The translations under genes were made by a program, and so were the position numbers. 64,000 bases of DNA from Methylobacterium gnaphalii (lineage in GTDB: Bacteria > Pseudomonadota > Alphaproteobacteria > Rhizobiales > Beijerinckiaceae): positions 1 to 64,000 of the forward strand of contig NZ_BJZV01000016.1 in NCBI RefSeq assembly GCF_007992215.1, in the 5' to 3' direction. Shown here piece by piece: positions 17,386 through 26,312 of the stretch. Numbering within the stretch: position 1 is the stretch's first letter; every line of letters starts with the position of its first letter. The notes below the pieces were generated by a model. It did no database searches. It was not told the origin of the DNA and saw only the letters and a list, made by a program, of their open reading frames with translations.

Positions 17386-18312
17386 ATGACCCTCGACATC
17401 CTCCAGATGGTGCTCGTGACGGTGCTGGCGGCGGCAACGCCCCTGATCCTCGCCGGCATCGGCGAACTCTTGGTCGAGCGATCGGGCGTGCTGAATCTCG
17501 GTGTCGAGGGAATGATGATCTTCGGGGCGGCCGTCGGCTTTGCCGTGGCGATGCAGACCGGCTCGACCCTGCTCGGCGCCCTTGGCGGGGCGGGCGCCGG
17601 CCTGCTGCTCTCGGCTCTGTTCGGCATCCTGACGGTGGGGCTCGCCGCAAACCAGGTCGCCTCCGGCCTGTCGCTGACCATCCTCGGCCTCGGCCTCTCG
17701 GGGCTGGTCGGGGCGAGCTATGTCGGCATGAAGCGCGATCCGGCGCCCCACCTGTCCATTCCCGGGCTGACCGACCTGCCGGGAATCGGCAAGCTGCTCT
17801 TTGGCCAGGACGCCTTCGTCTACCTTGCCGTCGGTCTGGTTGCTGCAGTCTGGTGGTTTCTCTGGCGGACGCGAACCGGCCTGATCCTGCGCGCCATCGG
17901 TGACGACCACGTGGCGACGCACGCGCTCGGATTGCAGGTCCGCAAGGTCCGCTTCCTCTCCGTGCTGTTCGGCGGCGCCTGCGCTGGGCTCGGCGGTGCC
18001 TATCTCTCGCTCGCCTACACGCCGTTTTGGGCGCCCGGGATGACCGCGGGGCGCGGCTGGATTGCGCTGGCGCTCGTGGTCTTCGCGTCCTGGAAGCCGG
18101 TGCGGGTCGCGGCCGGCGCGCTGCTTTTTGGCGGCGCGACGGTGCTGCAACTCCACGCCCAGGCCGCGGGCCTCGGCCTGCCGGGTCAGCTCCTTTCGGC
18201 CGTGCCCTATCTGGCGACGATCCTGGCCCTCGTCTTGCTCTCCCTCGGGCAGCGCCACGGCGGCTCACTCGCCCCCGCTGCTCTCGGACGGGTGTTTACG
18301 CCGAGCCGATGA
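17386..18312 (+). CDS. ABC transporter permease 2, BMP/nucleoside type, system 1
   Basis: 308 residues, second permease of the same system. It has the diagnostic GELLVERSGVLNLGVEGMMIFGA motif near residue 25 and GLAANQVASGLSLTILGLGLSGLVG, and later GGACAGLGGAYLSLAYTPFW, all typical of the NupQ/YufQ-like permease. It follows permease 1 by 36 bases and precedes the binding protein by 59 bases. Confidence 0.92.
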   Translation: MTLDILQMVLVTVLAAATPLILAGIGELLVERSGVLNLGVEGMMIFGAAVGFAVAMQTGSTLLGALGGAGAGLLLSALFGILTVGLAANQVASGLSLTILGLGLSGLVGASYVGMKRDPAPHLSIPGLTDLPGIGKLLFGQDAFVYLAVGLVAAVWWFLWRTRTGLILRAIGDDHVATHALGLQVRKVRFLSVLFGGACAGLGGAYLSLAYTPFWAPGMTAGRGWIALALVVFASWKPVRVAAGALLFGGATVLQLHAQAAGLGLPGQLLSAVPYLATILALVLLSLGQRHGGSLAPAALGRVFTPSR

Positions 18313-18371
18313 GCGCAGGCGGCCCGGCACGGGTGCCGCCGCGCGCATAAGGGATCGAAAAGGACATAACG

Positions 18372-19457
18372 ATGCGGGGCAGTTTCAAGAAGTTCGGGGG
18401 CGCCCTGTTCGGCGCTGCCCTGGCAATCGGCCAGATGCCGATTACGCCGGCGATCGCGGCCGACAAGCTGAAGGTTGGCTTCGTCTATGTCGGGCCGGTG
18501 GCCGATTTCGGCTATTCCTACCAGCATGACCTCAGCCGCAAGGCGCTGCAGGAGGCGCTGCCCGGCCAGGTCGAGACCACCTTCCTCGAGAATGTGCCCG
18601 AGGCCGACAGCGAACGCTCCATCGAGAAACTCGCCCGCTCGGGCGCCGGCCTGATCTTCACCACTTCCTTCGGCTTCATGGAGCCGACCCTGAAGGTCGC
18701 CAAGAAATTCCCGAAGGTGAAGTTCGAGCACGCCACCGGCTACAAGCGCTCGGACAACGTTTCGACCTACTCGGCCCGCTTCTACGAAGGCCGCTATGTC
18801 TGCGGGAAGATCGCCGGCAAGCTCTCGAAGTCCGGCACGGTCGGCTATATCGCCTCCTTCCCGATCCCTGAAGTCGTGAGCGGCATCAACGCGTTCATGC
18901 TCGGGGCGCAGTCGGTCAACCCGAACATCAAGATCAAGGTCGTCTGGGTGAATACCTGGTTCGATCCGGGCAAGGAGGCCGAGGCCGCCAAGGCACTCCT
19001 GGCGCAGGGCGCCGATATCCTGACCCAGCACACCGACTCCGCGGCTCCGCTGCAGGAGGCCGAAAAGCAGGGCAAGCTCGCCTTCGGACAATCCTCCGAC
19101 CAGTACCGCTTCGCGCCCAAGGCCCAGCTCACCTCGATCACGGACGACTGGAACGGCTACGTGATCTCCGAGGCCAAAGCCGTCCTCGACGGCACCTGGA
19201 AGAGCCATGACACCTGGGGCGGCATCAAGGATGGCATGGTCGTGCTGGCGCCCTTCACCAACATGCCCGACGATGTGAAGGCGATGGCCGAGGAGACCAA
19301 GAAGGCGATCGCCGATGGCAAGCTCCACCCCTTCCAGGGACCGGTCTACAAGCAGGACGGCTCGATTGCCGTGAAGGAGGGCGAGAACGCCTCCGATCCG
19401 ATGATCCTCGGCATGAACTGGTACGTGAAGGGCATCGACGACAAGCTGACCCAATAG
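18372..19457 (+). CDS. BMP-family substrate-binding protein, system 1
   Basis: 361 residues. A Sec-type signal peptide ends ITPAIAA at about residue 31. The mature domain begins KLKVGFVYVGPVADFGYSYQHD and is a BMP/PnrA-like periplasmic binding protein, with GLIFTTSFGFMEPTLKVAKKFP, GKIAGKLSKSGTVGYIASFPIPEV and GINAFMLGAQSVNPNIKI blocks. BMP proteins usually bind nucleosides or purine-like ligands; neighbours here suggest purines or oxypurines. It closes the operon and is followed by a strong terminator. Confidence 0.92.
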   Translation: MRGSFKKFGGALFGAALAIGQMPITPAIAADKLKVGFVYVGPVADFGYSYQHDLSRKALQEALPGQVETTFLENVPEADSERSIEKLARSGAGLIFTTSFGFMEPTLKVAKKFPKVKFEHATGYKRSDNVSTYSARFYEGRYVCGKIAGKLSKSGTVGYIASFPIPEVVSGINAFMLGAQSVNPNIKIKVVWVNTWFDPGKEAEAAKALLAQGADILTQHTDSAAPLQEAEKQGKLAFGQSSDQYRFAPKAQLTSITDDWNGYVISEAKAVLDGTWKSHDTWGGIKDGMVVLAPFTNMPDDVKAMAEETKKAIADGKLHPFQGPVYKQDGSIAVKEGENASDPMILGMNWYVKGIDDKLTQ

Positions 19458-19484
19458 GCAGCAGGCCAGCCACCGATGAAAGGA

Positions 19485-19516
19485 AACCCCGCCGGATCGT
19501 CTCCGGCGGGGTTTTT
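19485..19516 (+). terminator. Strong intrinsic terminator after BMP operon 1
   Basis: AACCCCGCCGGA (19485-19496) pairs perfectly over 12 bases with TCCGGCGGGGTT (19502-19513) around a five-base loop, followed by TTTTTC. Confidence 0.93.
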
Positions 19517-19544
19517 CTTTCACGGTTGTTCGGGTGCCGTTCGA

Positions 19545-19814
19545 TCAGGGGCGCGTGGCGGGCGGCTGGTCCGGCGCCGCGACCGTGCCGGCTGGAGACG
19601 GCGGCACGGGTTCGCCGACGCCGCGTGGGGCGGGAATGGCGTCACCGCTGCGGATCGCTTCACGCTCGTTACGCGCCCCGGCGATCCCTTCCGTTCCACC
19701 CGGGGCCGTTGCGGGCTCGCTGCCGGCAGGGGCACCGGTCGACTGGGCAAAGGCTGGCAAAGTCGAAGCCATCATCCCGCACGCAAGCATTGCGGCGGAT
19801 ATCATCCTACGCAT
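19545..19814 (-). CDS. Tiny secreted Pro/Ala-rich protein, APAG family member A
   Basis: 89 residues from ATG 19814 (GGAAGG upstream). A signal peptide runs to about residue 24 (ACGMMASTLPAFAQ), leaving a mature 65-residue chain rich in Pro, Ala and Gly. Just after the cleavage site comes STGAPAGSEPATAPGG, matching three other tiny secreted proteins in this window (at 19.9, 26.5 and 33.9 kb). There are no cysteines or catalytic motifs. It converges on BMP operon 1. Function unknown. Confidence 0.65.
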   Translation of the reverse strand: MRRMISAAMLACGMMASTLPAFAQSTGAPAGSEPATAPGGTEGIAGARNEREAIRSGDAIPAPRGVGEPVPPSPAGTVAAPDQPPATRP

Positions 19815-19850
19815 GATCAAGAACCTTCCATGAGTGCCTAAAATACAGGC

Positions 19851-19867
19851 AAGTATCTGTGATACTT
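19851..19867. promoter_or_regulatory. Perfect inverted repeat AAGTATC-TGT-GATACTT
   Basis: Seven-base arms at 19851-19857 and 19861-19867 flank TGT. It lies 37 bases upstream of the start of the secreted APAG protein A and downstream of protein D, so it is placed like an operator or a promoter element for A. It is not the island-wide GTGYATACAM site. Confidence 0.5.
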
Positions 19868-19899
19868 ATGGAAAATCGATCAGCGCCCCGAAATGTTCC

Positions 19900-20109
19900 C
19901 TAATGGCGATGCCGCTTGTGCCGGCGCGCGGCGTGTCGGCGAAGGCCGCCGGGCGCTGTCACCCGGGGCTGTCCCGCAGGCGGAAGCAGGCTCGCCTGAG
20001 CCCGCGCGCCCGAGGTCGTGCCGAGCATGCCTCCGCTGAGGACGGCTGCAGCCAGCAACAAGGCCGCGAGCGGAAGGCCGAAGACGATCGACGGGCTTGG
20101 GATGCGCAT
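19900..20109 (-). CDS. Tiny secreted basic protein, APAG family member D
   Basis: 69 residues from ATG 20109. A long signal peptide or N-terminal helix (about residues 8-38, ending GARAQ) precedes ASLLPPAGQPRVTAPGGL, which aligns with the APAGxPxATAPGG motif of the other three small secreted proteins here. The C-terminus is strongly basic (RRHAARRHKRHRH) and could bind nucleic acid or metal. It lies 92 bases downstream of the OHCU/HIU fusion on the same strand and may be cotranscribed. Confidence 0.5.
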   Translation of the reverse strand: MRIPSPSIVFGLPLAALLLAAAVLSGGMLGTTSGARAQASLLPPAGQPRVTAPGGLRRHAARRHKRHRH

Positions 20110-20201
20110 AGGATGGACTTCTCTCTGCTGATCCAAAAAGGGCGCGAGGTTCGCCCCGCATCAGCAACCGCCGTGCCGTAGACGTCAGAACCTCAGGCGT
20201 C

Positions 20202-21086
20202 TCAACTTCCCCGATAGGTCTGGTAGCTCCACGGGGTTGCCACCAACGGCACGTGGAAGTGACCCTCAGGATCGCTGACGCCGAAGCGCAGGGGCACGAC
20301 ATCGAGGAAGGGCGGCTCCGGCAGATCGAGTCCCAGGCGGCGGTAGTGGTCGCCGAGCGCGAAACGCAGCTCGTAGGTCGCGATCGGAACAGGCCGGCCT
20401 CCGATCAGCGGCGCATCGGTGCGGCCATCGCTGTTCGTCACGGCTTTGGCGATCAGCATCGTCTCGGTCGGCGAGATGATCTCGTGCAGTTCCAATTCGA
20501 CTCCGGCGGCAGGTTTTCCGCGGGTAGTGTCGAGGACATGCGTCGAGATCCGGCCGGTCGTCTTGAGGGAGCCCTCCCCTTCGACCAGCGCGTTCAGCCG
20601 GATCGCGGCGATCCGCATGACCTCCACCTCGGCCGCTCGCCGCTCGATCTCCGGAGACGAGGCCAGCCGCTTCTCGAAATTCCGGAGGAGCGATGCGCGG
20701 CCGTGTCGCTTCACGCAGAGGATGAAGGGGATGCGGAAGGTCTCGCGGTAGCGGGCGTTCATCGCCTCGAAGCGCGCATATTCGGCATCCGACAGCCGAT
20801 CGAGGCCCGCTGAAGCCTGCTCCGCGACGGAATCGGCAGCGATGCGTCCGGCCCGCGCTGCACGGCCGGCGAGTTCGGGATGTCCGGTCAGGAGAGCGAG
20901 GCGGTGCGCCTCGTCGGCAGCCTCGACGGCGGCGCGCATGGCTGCGAACAGCGCCTCGACGCTCGCGAACGGACGGCGCTGCGCGGCGGCCTCCGCGACC
21001 CAGGGAGCATGCTCGAAGATCGCGCCGAGTGCCGCGACGAACTCCGAGTCCGATGCCTCGTTCAAGGCGGAGAGCGTCAGGGGCAT
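20202..21086 (-). CDS. OHCU decarboxylase / 5-hydroxyisourate hydrolase fusion
   Basis: 294 residues from ATG 21086. Residues 1 to about 170 are a 2-oxo-4-hydroxy-4-carboxy-5-ureidoimidazoline decarboxylase, with the catalytic His in LLTGHPELAG and the RFEAMNARYRETFRIPFILCVKRHG block. Residues about 178-294 are a transthyretin-like HIU hydrolase with STHVLDTTRGKPAAG at its start and the C-terminal YRGS signature. Together they turn the unstable urate oxidase product into S-allantoin. The plant allantoin synthase has the same two domains in the same order. It diverges from the purine permease and urate oxidase genes. No peroxisomal or export signal is seen. Confidence 0.93.
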   Translation of the reverse strand: MPLTLSALNEASDSEFVAALGAIFEHAPWVAEAAAQRRPFASVEALFAAMRAAVEAADEAHRLALLTGHPELAGRAARAGRIAADSVAEQASAGLDRLSDAEYARFEAMNARYRETFRIPFILCVKRHGRASLLRNFEKRLASSPEIERRAAEVEVMRIAAIRLNALVEGEGSLKTTGRISTHVLDTTRGKPAAGVELELHEIISPTETMLIAKAVTNSDGRTDAPLIGGRPVPIATYELRFALGDHYRRLGLDLPEPPFLDVVPLRFGVSDPEGHFHVPLVATPWSYQTYRGS

Positions 21087-21407
21087 GATGGGTCCAACGG
21101 CGTCCGGAGGCGAGGTTGCGCTGGCCGAGCCGTAGCAGACAACGGGCCAGCGAATGCACTCGAACTGCGGACTTTGACCCTCATCGACACGGTGCGCGGC
21201 GATTGAGCAAACGGGAGCGTAGCCGGCAGCATCCACGGCCTGCGCTCGCGGCGATGCCTGATTCAGAGCGGTCTGCGTTCGACGTTTGTGAGCGGACGGC
21301 CCGTCCTTGGCGGCATTGAGGGCCGATGGAGCGCTGGCATGTGCCTTGCGCGAGCCGATGCACCCGCCCGCGCCAGGGAGGGCTACGCTCGATAGGGCAA
21401 CGACCAC
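21087..21407. other. Divergent intergenic region between OHCU/HIU fusion and purine permease
   Basis: About 320 bases carrying the presumed promoters of both units. I find no copy of the GTGYATACAM site, no hairpin and no gene. Long frames on both strands are extensions of flanking genes. Confidence 0.4.
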
Positions 21408-22823
21408 ATGAGCAGTGCCAGCAACCTCGCGCTCGACGGCGGCCTTGCCGAAGGGCGCGACCCGGCTTCGTCGACCCCCACTGCTGCGGCACCCATCAGC
21501 CGGGTTCCTCCGGTCGCGCTGGGGCTGCTTGGGCTCCAGCACGTGCTCGTGATGTATGCCGGCGCCGTCGCCGTCCCGCTGATCGTCGGGCGAGCACTGA
21601 AGCTGCCTCCCGAACAGGTCGCGATGCTGGTGAGCGCCGACCTCTTCGCGGGAGGGCTTGCAACGCTCGTTCAAAGCTGGGGATTGCCGGGAATCGGAAT
21701 CCGCATGCCGGTGATGATGGGCGTCACCTTCGCCGCCGTCACCCCGATGGTCGCGATGGGGACGAATCCGGAGATCGGGCTGACGGGCATCTACGGCGCG
21801 GTGATGGCGGCTGGTCTGTTCGCCTTTCTCGTCGCCCCGCTCGTCGGCCGCCTGCTTCCTCTGTTCCCGCCCGTGGTCACCGGCACCATCATCCTCGTGA
21901 TCGGCATCTCGCTGATGCGTGTCGGCGTGAACTGGGCAGCGGGAGGCGTGGGGAATCCGAATTACGGCGCACTGATCTATCTTGGCATAGCAGCCTTCGT
22001 GCTCTGCCTGATCCTGGCGATCACGCGCTACACGACCGGCTTTATCAACTCAGCCTCCGTGCTGATCGGCATCGTTGTCGGAACGGTCTTGGCGGCACTG
22101 CTCGGTCTTGTCGATGCGAGCCATGTTGCGACGGCGGCCTGGTTCGACATCGTGCGCCCCTTCGCCTTCGGTTTTCCGACCTTCGATCTCGTCTCGATCG
22201 TCACGCTCTGCATCGTGATGATCGTGGTGATGATCGAATCGACCGGCATGTTCCTCGCTCTCGCGGAGATCTGCGCCGATCCGGTCGACGAGCAGCGATT
22301 GACCCGCGGTCTGCGCGGCGATGGGCTCGGCACCCTGATCGGAGGCCTGTTCAACACCTTCCCCTACACGTCGTTCTCGCAGAACGTCGGCCTCGTCGGC
22401 GTGACCGGAGTCAGGACGCGCTACGTCGCCGTGATCGGCGGCGTCATCATGCTGGGGCTGGGCCTCATCCCGAAGCTCGCAGCCCTGGTCGAAGCCGTTC
22501 CGCAATGCGTGCTCGGCGGAGCCGGGCTGGTGATGTTCGGCATGGTCGGCGCGACCGGGGCACGCATCCTCGGCTCGGTCGATTTTGCGAAAAACCGCAA
22601 CAACCTGTTCATCGTGGCCGTCTCGGTGGGCTTCGGGATGATCCCGCTCGTCGCGCCTACCTTCTTCAAGCAGATGCCGCATGCGCTGCATCCGCTGCTC
22701 GAATCCGGCATCCTCCTGTGTGCGATCTCGGCCGTGGTGCTGAACCTGTTCTTCAATGGCCTCACAAGCAGCACGGATCCGCGCGAGGCCGCGAAGGTTC
22801 AGGCAGTCTCTTCCGGGCACTGA
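21408..22823 (+). CDS. NCS2-family xanthine/uric acid permease
   Basis: 471 residues with about 12-14 membrane spans. The family hallmarks are present: VALGLLGLQHVLVMYAGAVAVPLIVG near the start, GIGIRMPVMMGVTFAAVTPM (the QGxxFA-type helix), IESTGMFLALAEIC with the conserved Glu, and NTFPYTSFSQNVGLVGVTGV. NCS2 permeases are proton symporters for xanthine, urate or uracil. Position directly upstream of urate oxidase supports urate or xanthine as substrate. Confidence 0.93.
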   Translation: MSSASNLALDGGLAEGRDPASSTPTAAAPISRVPPVALGLLGLQHVLVMYAGAVAVPLIVGRALKLPPEQVAMLVSADLFAGGLATLVQSWGLPGIGIRMPVMMGVTFAAVTPMVAMGTNPEIGLTGIYGAVMAAGLFAFLVAPLVGRLLPLFPPVVTGTIILVIGISLMRVGVNWAAGGVGNPNYGALIYLGIAAFVLCLILAITRYTTGFINSASVLIGIVVGTVLAALLGLVDASHVATAAWFDIVRPFAFGFPTFDLVSIVTLCIVMIVVMIESTGMFLALAEICADPVDEQRLTRGLRGDGLGTLIGGLFNTFPYTSFSQNVGLVGVTGVRTRYVAVIGGVIMLGLGLIPKLAALVEAVPQCVLGGAGLVMFGMVGATGARILGSVDFAKNRNNLFIVAVSVGFGMIPLVAPTFFKQMPHALHPLLESGILLCAISAVVLNLFFNGLTSSTDPREAAKVQAVSSGH

Positions 22824-22883
22824 CCCGACCAGCGCTTCATGGCCTCATCGCACTTTCGAACAATCCGACCATCGGAGCCGACA

Positions 22884-23723
22884 ATGCCCCTCACCGCTTC
22901 GAGATACGGCAAGGGCCGCGTCCGCGTGATGCGGCTCACCCGCGATGGGAACCATCACACGCCCCGCGAGATGAATCTCTCAGTGCTGATGAAGGGCGCG
23001 TTCGACGAGGCCTGGACCAGCGCGAACAACAAGGCCTGCGTCGCCACTGACAGCGTGAAGAACATCTGCAACGTTGTCGCCGCCCAGAACCTCTCCCTCG
23101 ACAAGGAGCAGTTCGCCGAAGCGATCGCCGAAACCTTTCTCAGGACCTATCCGCAGATCGAAGAGCTCGAGATCGAGGGAAAGGAGACCCGCTGGCTCAG
23201 GCAATCCATCGCGGGCAGCCCGCATGGACACGTCTTCACGCTCGACGGGAACGGCTTCGGCTACGTCAAGCTCGTCGCGAGCCGAGGGAGGGCCATCCTT
23301 CAATCGGGTCTGCGCGGCTTCACCTTCATGAAGACGACCCAATCCGGCTGGGTCGATTTCGTGGATGACCAGTATCGCACGCTGCCGGATGCGAGCGACC
23401 GGATCGCCGCGACGGCGATGGATGCGACCTGGACCTGGACGTCCTCTCCGGAGGACTACGCGGCAACCAACGAAAGCGTTCTGGGGACGCTGATCGAGGT
23501 GTTTGGAACGACGTATTCCTACAGCGTTCAGGACAGCATGTACCGGATGGGCGAGGCCGTGCTCGCGGCAATCCCCGAAATCGCCGACATCCGATTCGCG
23601 ATGCCGAACAAGCATTACATTCCGATCAACCTGGCACCATTCGGCCTCGATAATCCGGGAACGGTGTTCCTGCCGACCGACGAGCCGCACGGCCAGATCG
23701 AAGCGACGATCTCGCGCGGCTGA
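22884..23723 (+). CDS. Urate oxidase (cofactor-free uricase)
   Basis: 279 residues from ATG 22884. Catalytic features are present: Lys of the RYGKGRVRVMRL strand, Thr in VATDSVKNICNVVAAQ, the Arg/Gln urate clamp (YSVQDSMYRMG) and the His of MPNKHYIPINL. It oxidises urate with O2 to 5-hydroxyisourate and H2O2. Length is normal for bacterial uricases (about 280-300). It follows the permease by 60 bases; its product is the substrate of the divergent HIU hydrolase/OHCU fusion. H2O2 production is relevant because oxidative by-products of urate may include other ureides handled in this island. Confidence 0.95.
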   Translation: MPLTASRYGKGRVRVMRLTRDGNHHTPREMNLSVLMKGAFDEAWTSANNKACVATDSVKNICNVVAAQNLSLDKEQFAEAIAETFLRTYPQIEELEIEGKETRWLRQSIAGSPHGHVFTLDGNGFGYVKLVASRGRAILQSGLRGFTFMKTTQSGWVDFVDDQYRTLPDASDRIAATAMDATWTWTSSPEDYAATNESVLGTLIEVFGTTYSYSVQDSMYRMGEAVLAAIPEIADIRFAMPNKHYIPINLAPFGLDNPGTVFLPTDEPHGQIEATISRG

Positions 23724-23892
23724 TCCGTTCCTCCTGATGCTGGCCTCTGAAGGGTCTGTCGGCGCGGTTGAGCGGGCCGATGAGACCTCCTGAGATCGTT
23801 CTCTCGCCGATACGGGCGGGAGCGCTTTCTGCTGGAGAAAAATCAGGCCCGGGCGGTCCCGGCACTGCAACTGGCAAGGTCCCTGCGTGTCT

Positions 23893-23902
23893 GTGTATAC
23901 AC
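23893..23902. promoter_or_regulatory. Perfect palindromic operator GTGTATACAC
   Basis: A 10-base perfect palindrome lying 16 bases upstream of the TTG start proposed for the LysR gene. It matches the recurrent island site GTG(T/C)ATACA(C/A), consistent with a GntR/FCD operator. Confidence 0.7.
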
Positions 23903-23917
23903 CGGGGAAGCAGGCCG

Positions 23918-24832
23918 TTGGGTCCGACACTTCATCATCGTCTCCTGACCTATCTCGACGAGGTCGCGCGCAGCGGTTCGATCCGAAGCGCCGCGAGCCG
24001 CCTCAATGTCGCTTCGAGTGCGATCAACCGGCAGATCCTCGCCCTTGAGGAGCAGATGGGGACGCCGCTCTTCGAGCGGCTGCATCGGGGGCTGCGTCTG
24101 ACCGCTGCCGGCGAGATCCTGATCCGGCACGTGCGCGACACGCTGAGAGAGCACGATCGCATGCTGGCGCAGGTCACCTCGCTCAAGGGCCTGTCCCGCG
24201 GCGAGGTGACGATCGCGACGATGGCGAGCCTCGCGGCCGGGGTGCTCGCCGGCGTGATCCGCGAGTTTCGTGAGACGAGCCCGGGGATCGTGGTGAAGGT
24301 TCGCGTCCTGCCGGGAAGCGACATCGTCGACGCGCTGCTCGCCGGCGAGGTGGATCTCGCGCTCGGCTACAAGCTGCCGGCAAACCCTCGCCTTCACTGC
24401 ATCGCGGAATTCGAGCACCGGCTCGGAGCCGTCACCGCGCCCGATCATCCCCTGAGCGGCCGCTACCACGTGCGCCTGGGCGATTGCCTGTCCTATCCGC
24501 TCGTCGTCGCGGATCACTCGCTGACCCTGCGTGGCGTGATCGAATCGCTGACGCCCGACAGGATGAGCTTCGAGCCGGTCGTCGAGACCAATTCGATCGA
24601 GCTGATGAAACGGCTCGCCCAGACGCCGCCGCATGTGACGTTCCTGAACCTGGCGGATGTCGGCGAGGAGATGCGCCGCGGCGTTCTCGCCTTCACGCCG
24701 CTCTCCGATGCCCGCGCGATCACGCAGACGGCCTCGCTCGTCCAACGGTCGCGCACGGCGCTCGACGGCGCGGCGCATCTTCTCGCGACCCGCATCGAGG
24801 CGGCCTTCGAACGGCATAGCGCCGTCGATTGA
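23918..24832 (+). CDS. LysR-family regulator
   Basis: 304 residues from TTG 23918, chosen because GGGGAAG lies just upstream and the LysR winged helix begins immediately (LHHRLLTYLDEVARSGSIRSAASRLNVASSAINRQI). An upstream ATG frame would add about 50 unrelated residues spanning the palindrome. The effector domain follows with GEVTIATMASLAAGVLAG and NSIELMKRLAQ segments. It stands 62 bases before the cytosine-deaminase-like gene and probably controls it, while itself lying under the putative GntR site. Confidence 0.88.
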   Translation: MGPTLHHRLLTYLDEVARSGSIRSAASRLNVASSAINRQILALEEQMGTPLFERLHRGLRLTAAGEILIRHVRDTLREHDRMLAQVTSLKGLSRGEVTIATMASLAAGVLAGVIREFRETSPGIVVKVRVLPGSDIVDALLAGEVDLALGYKLPANPRLHCIAEFEHRLGAVTAPDHPLSGRYHVRLGDCLSYPLVVADHSLTLRGVIESLTPDRMSFEPVVETNSIELMKRLAQTPPHVTFLNLADVGEEMRRGVLAFTPLSDARAITQTASLVQRSRTALDGAAHLLATRIEAAFERHSAVD

Positions 24833-24894
24833 GCGCGAGGCGGCCGCGCTGCTTCACGGCCCCCCCTTCCCGACCGACCTACCGAAAGTCGACC

Positions 24895-26259
24895 ATGACC
24901 AAACCTGATATCACGCTGCCCGATACACGGGCTTTCGTCCTGCGCAACGCGCGTGTCCCGTCGGTCTTCCTGACGGATGGCGTGACGGCGGGAGCCACGC
25001 GCGATGCGGACGGTTCGCCGCTCCTCGACATCGTGGTGGAAGACGGCCGTTTCACCGGCTTGCGGCCGGCTGGCCAGGGCCCGTCCGAGCTTCCTGCCTT
25101 CGACCTCGCCGGGCGGCAGGCCTGGCCGCGCCTCGTCGATGTCCATGCCCATCTCGACAAGGGGCATACGGTCGCTCGTACGGCCAACCCGGATGGTGAC
25201 TTCCTGGGCGCACGTGCGGCGACCACGGAAGACCGGCTGCGCTACTGGGACGGGGAGGATATTCGCCGGCGCCTGGCCTTCAGTCTGGCCTGCGCCGAGG
25301 CACATGGTGTCGGGGCGATCCGCACGCATCTCGACAGCCACGAGGAGACGGCTCAGCGCGATCAGGCCGCAACATCCTGGGCGGTCTTTCGCGAGATGCG
25401 CGATGCCTGGGCGGGGCGGGTCACGCTGCAGGGCGTGGGGCTGGTTGCCATCGAGGCCTATGGCGATGATTACGGGCGACGTCTCGCCGACATCGTCGCC
25501 GAATCTGGGGGCTTGCTCGGGGGCGGCCTGCGCCCGACGGCCATTCTGCAAGGCTCGGCCCTGTCCGAGATGAACGACCTTCTCGACCGCCTGTTCGGTC
25601 TCGCCAGGGAGCGCGACCTCGACGTCGACCTCCATGTCGACGAGATCGACGATCCCGTCGCGGCCTCGCTTGACGTGATTGCACGCGCCACGGTGCGGAA
25701 CGGCTACGAGGGGCGCGTCACCTGCGGGCATTGCTGCAGCCTCGCCCTGCAACCGGCCGATCAGGCCGCGGCAACGATCGCGCGTGTCGCGAAGGCGGGC
25801 ATCAGCATCGTCACGCTCCCCACGGTGAACATGTACCTCCAGGATCGCCAATGGGAGCGCACGCCGCGCTGGCGCGGTGTCGCGCCGGTCAAGGAGCTTG
25901 CGGCCGCCGGTGTCCCCTTCGCGATTGCCGGCGACAATTGCCGGGATGGCTTCTACGCCTATGGCGATCACGACATGCTCGACACCTTCCGGGCCGGCGT
26001 CCGCATCCTGCATCTCGACCATCCGTTGCAGCAGGCGCCGAGCCATGTCGGCCCGATCCCGGCTGCAATCATGGGGCTGGAGCATACGGGCCAGATCCGG
26101 GAAGGCGGATCGGCCGACCTGATCCTGCTGCCGGCCCGCAGCCTCAACGAGGTCGTCGCGCGCCCGCACGCCGACAGAATCGTGCTGAGGGCGGGCCGCC
26201 GGATCACGACAAAGGTGCCGCGTTACGAGGAGCTTACCGGGGAAATGTCGCCCTGGTAG
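24895..26259 (+). CDS. Cytosine deaminase / AtzC-like amidohydrolase
   Basis: 454 residues from ATG 24895. Amidohydrolase-superfamily metal ligands are in VDVHAHLDKGHTV, with RTHLDS, DLHVDEIDD, TCGHCCSL and AGDNCRDGFYAYGDHDMLDTF following in order, the layout of cytosine deaminase CodA and of N-isopropylammelide amidohydrolase AtzC. The protein should remove an amino or alkylamino group from a pyrimidine or triazine-type ring. Which substrate is used cannot be told; nearby AtzD-like chemistry makes aminotriazines or cytosine equally plausible. It follows its LysR gene on the same strand. Confidence 0.85.
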   Translation: MTKPDITLPDTRAFVLRNARVPSVFLTDGVTAGATRDADGSPLLDIVVEDGRFTGLRPAGQGPSELPAFDLAGRQAWPRLVDVHAHLDKGHTVARTANPDGDFLGARAATTEDRLRYWDGEDIRRRLAFSLACAEAHGVGAIRTHLDSHEETAQRDQAATSWAVFREMRDAWAGRVTLQGVGLVAIEAYGDDYGRRLADIVAESGGLLGGGLRPTAILQGSALSEMNDLLDRLFGLARERDLDVDLHVDEIDDPVAASLDVIARATVRNGYEGRVTCGHCCSLALQPADQAAATIARVAKAGISIVTLPTVNMYLQDRQWERTPRWRGVAPVKELAAAGVPFAIAGDNCRDGFYAYGDHDMLDTFRAGVRILHLDHPLQQAPSHVGPIPAAIMGLEHTGQIREGGSADLILLPARSLNEVVARPHADRIVLRAGRRITTKVPRYEELTGEMSPW

Positions 26260-26302
26260 CGCGCTGACGCGTGCGGAAGAGCACGCTTCGCGAAAGAAAC
26301 GT

Positions 26303-26312
26303 GCCACGTGGC
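26303..26312. promoter_or_regulatory. Palindrome GCCACGTGGC in a longer imperfect inverted repeat
   Basis: The 10-base palindrome sits inside an imperfect repeat with AAAG/CTTT outer arms (about 26294-26319), in the 281-base gap between the deaminase and the secreted APAG protein B. No T tract follows, so it is more likely a binding site than a terminator. Confidence 0.4.

Noticed and set aside
15568..18258. 896-codon open frame on the minus strand opposite BMP operon 1
   Set aside because: It lies opposite ABC ATPase and permease genes with intact motifs; composition is Arg/Gly/Asp/Gln low-complexity and no family is visible. It is a GC-rich antisense shadow.
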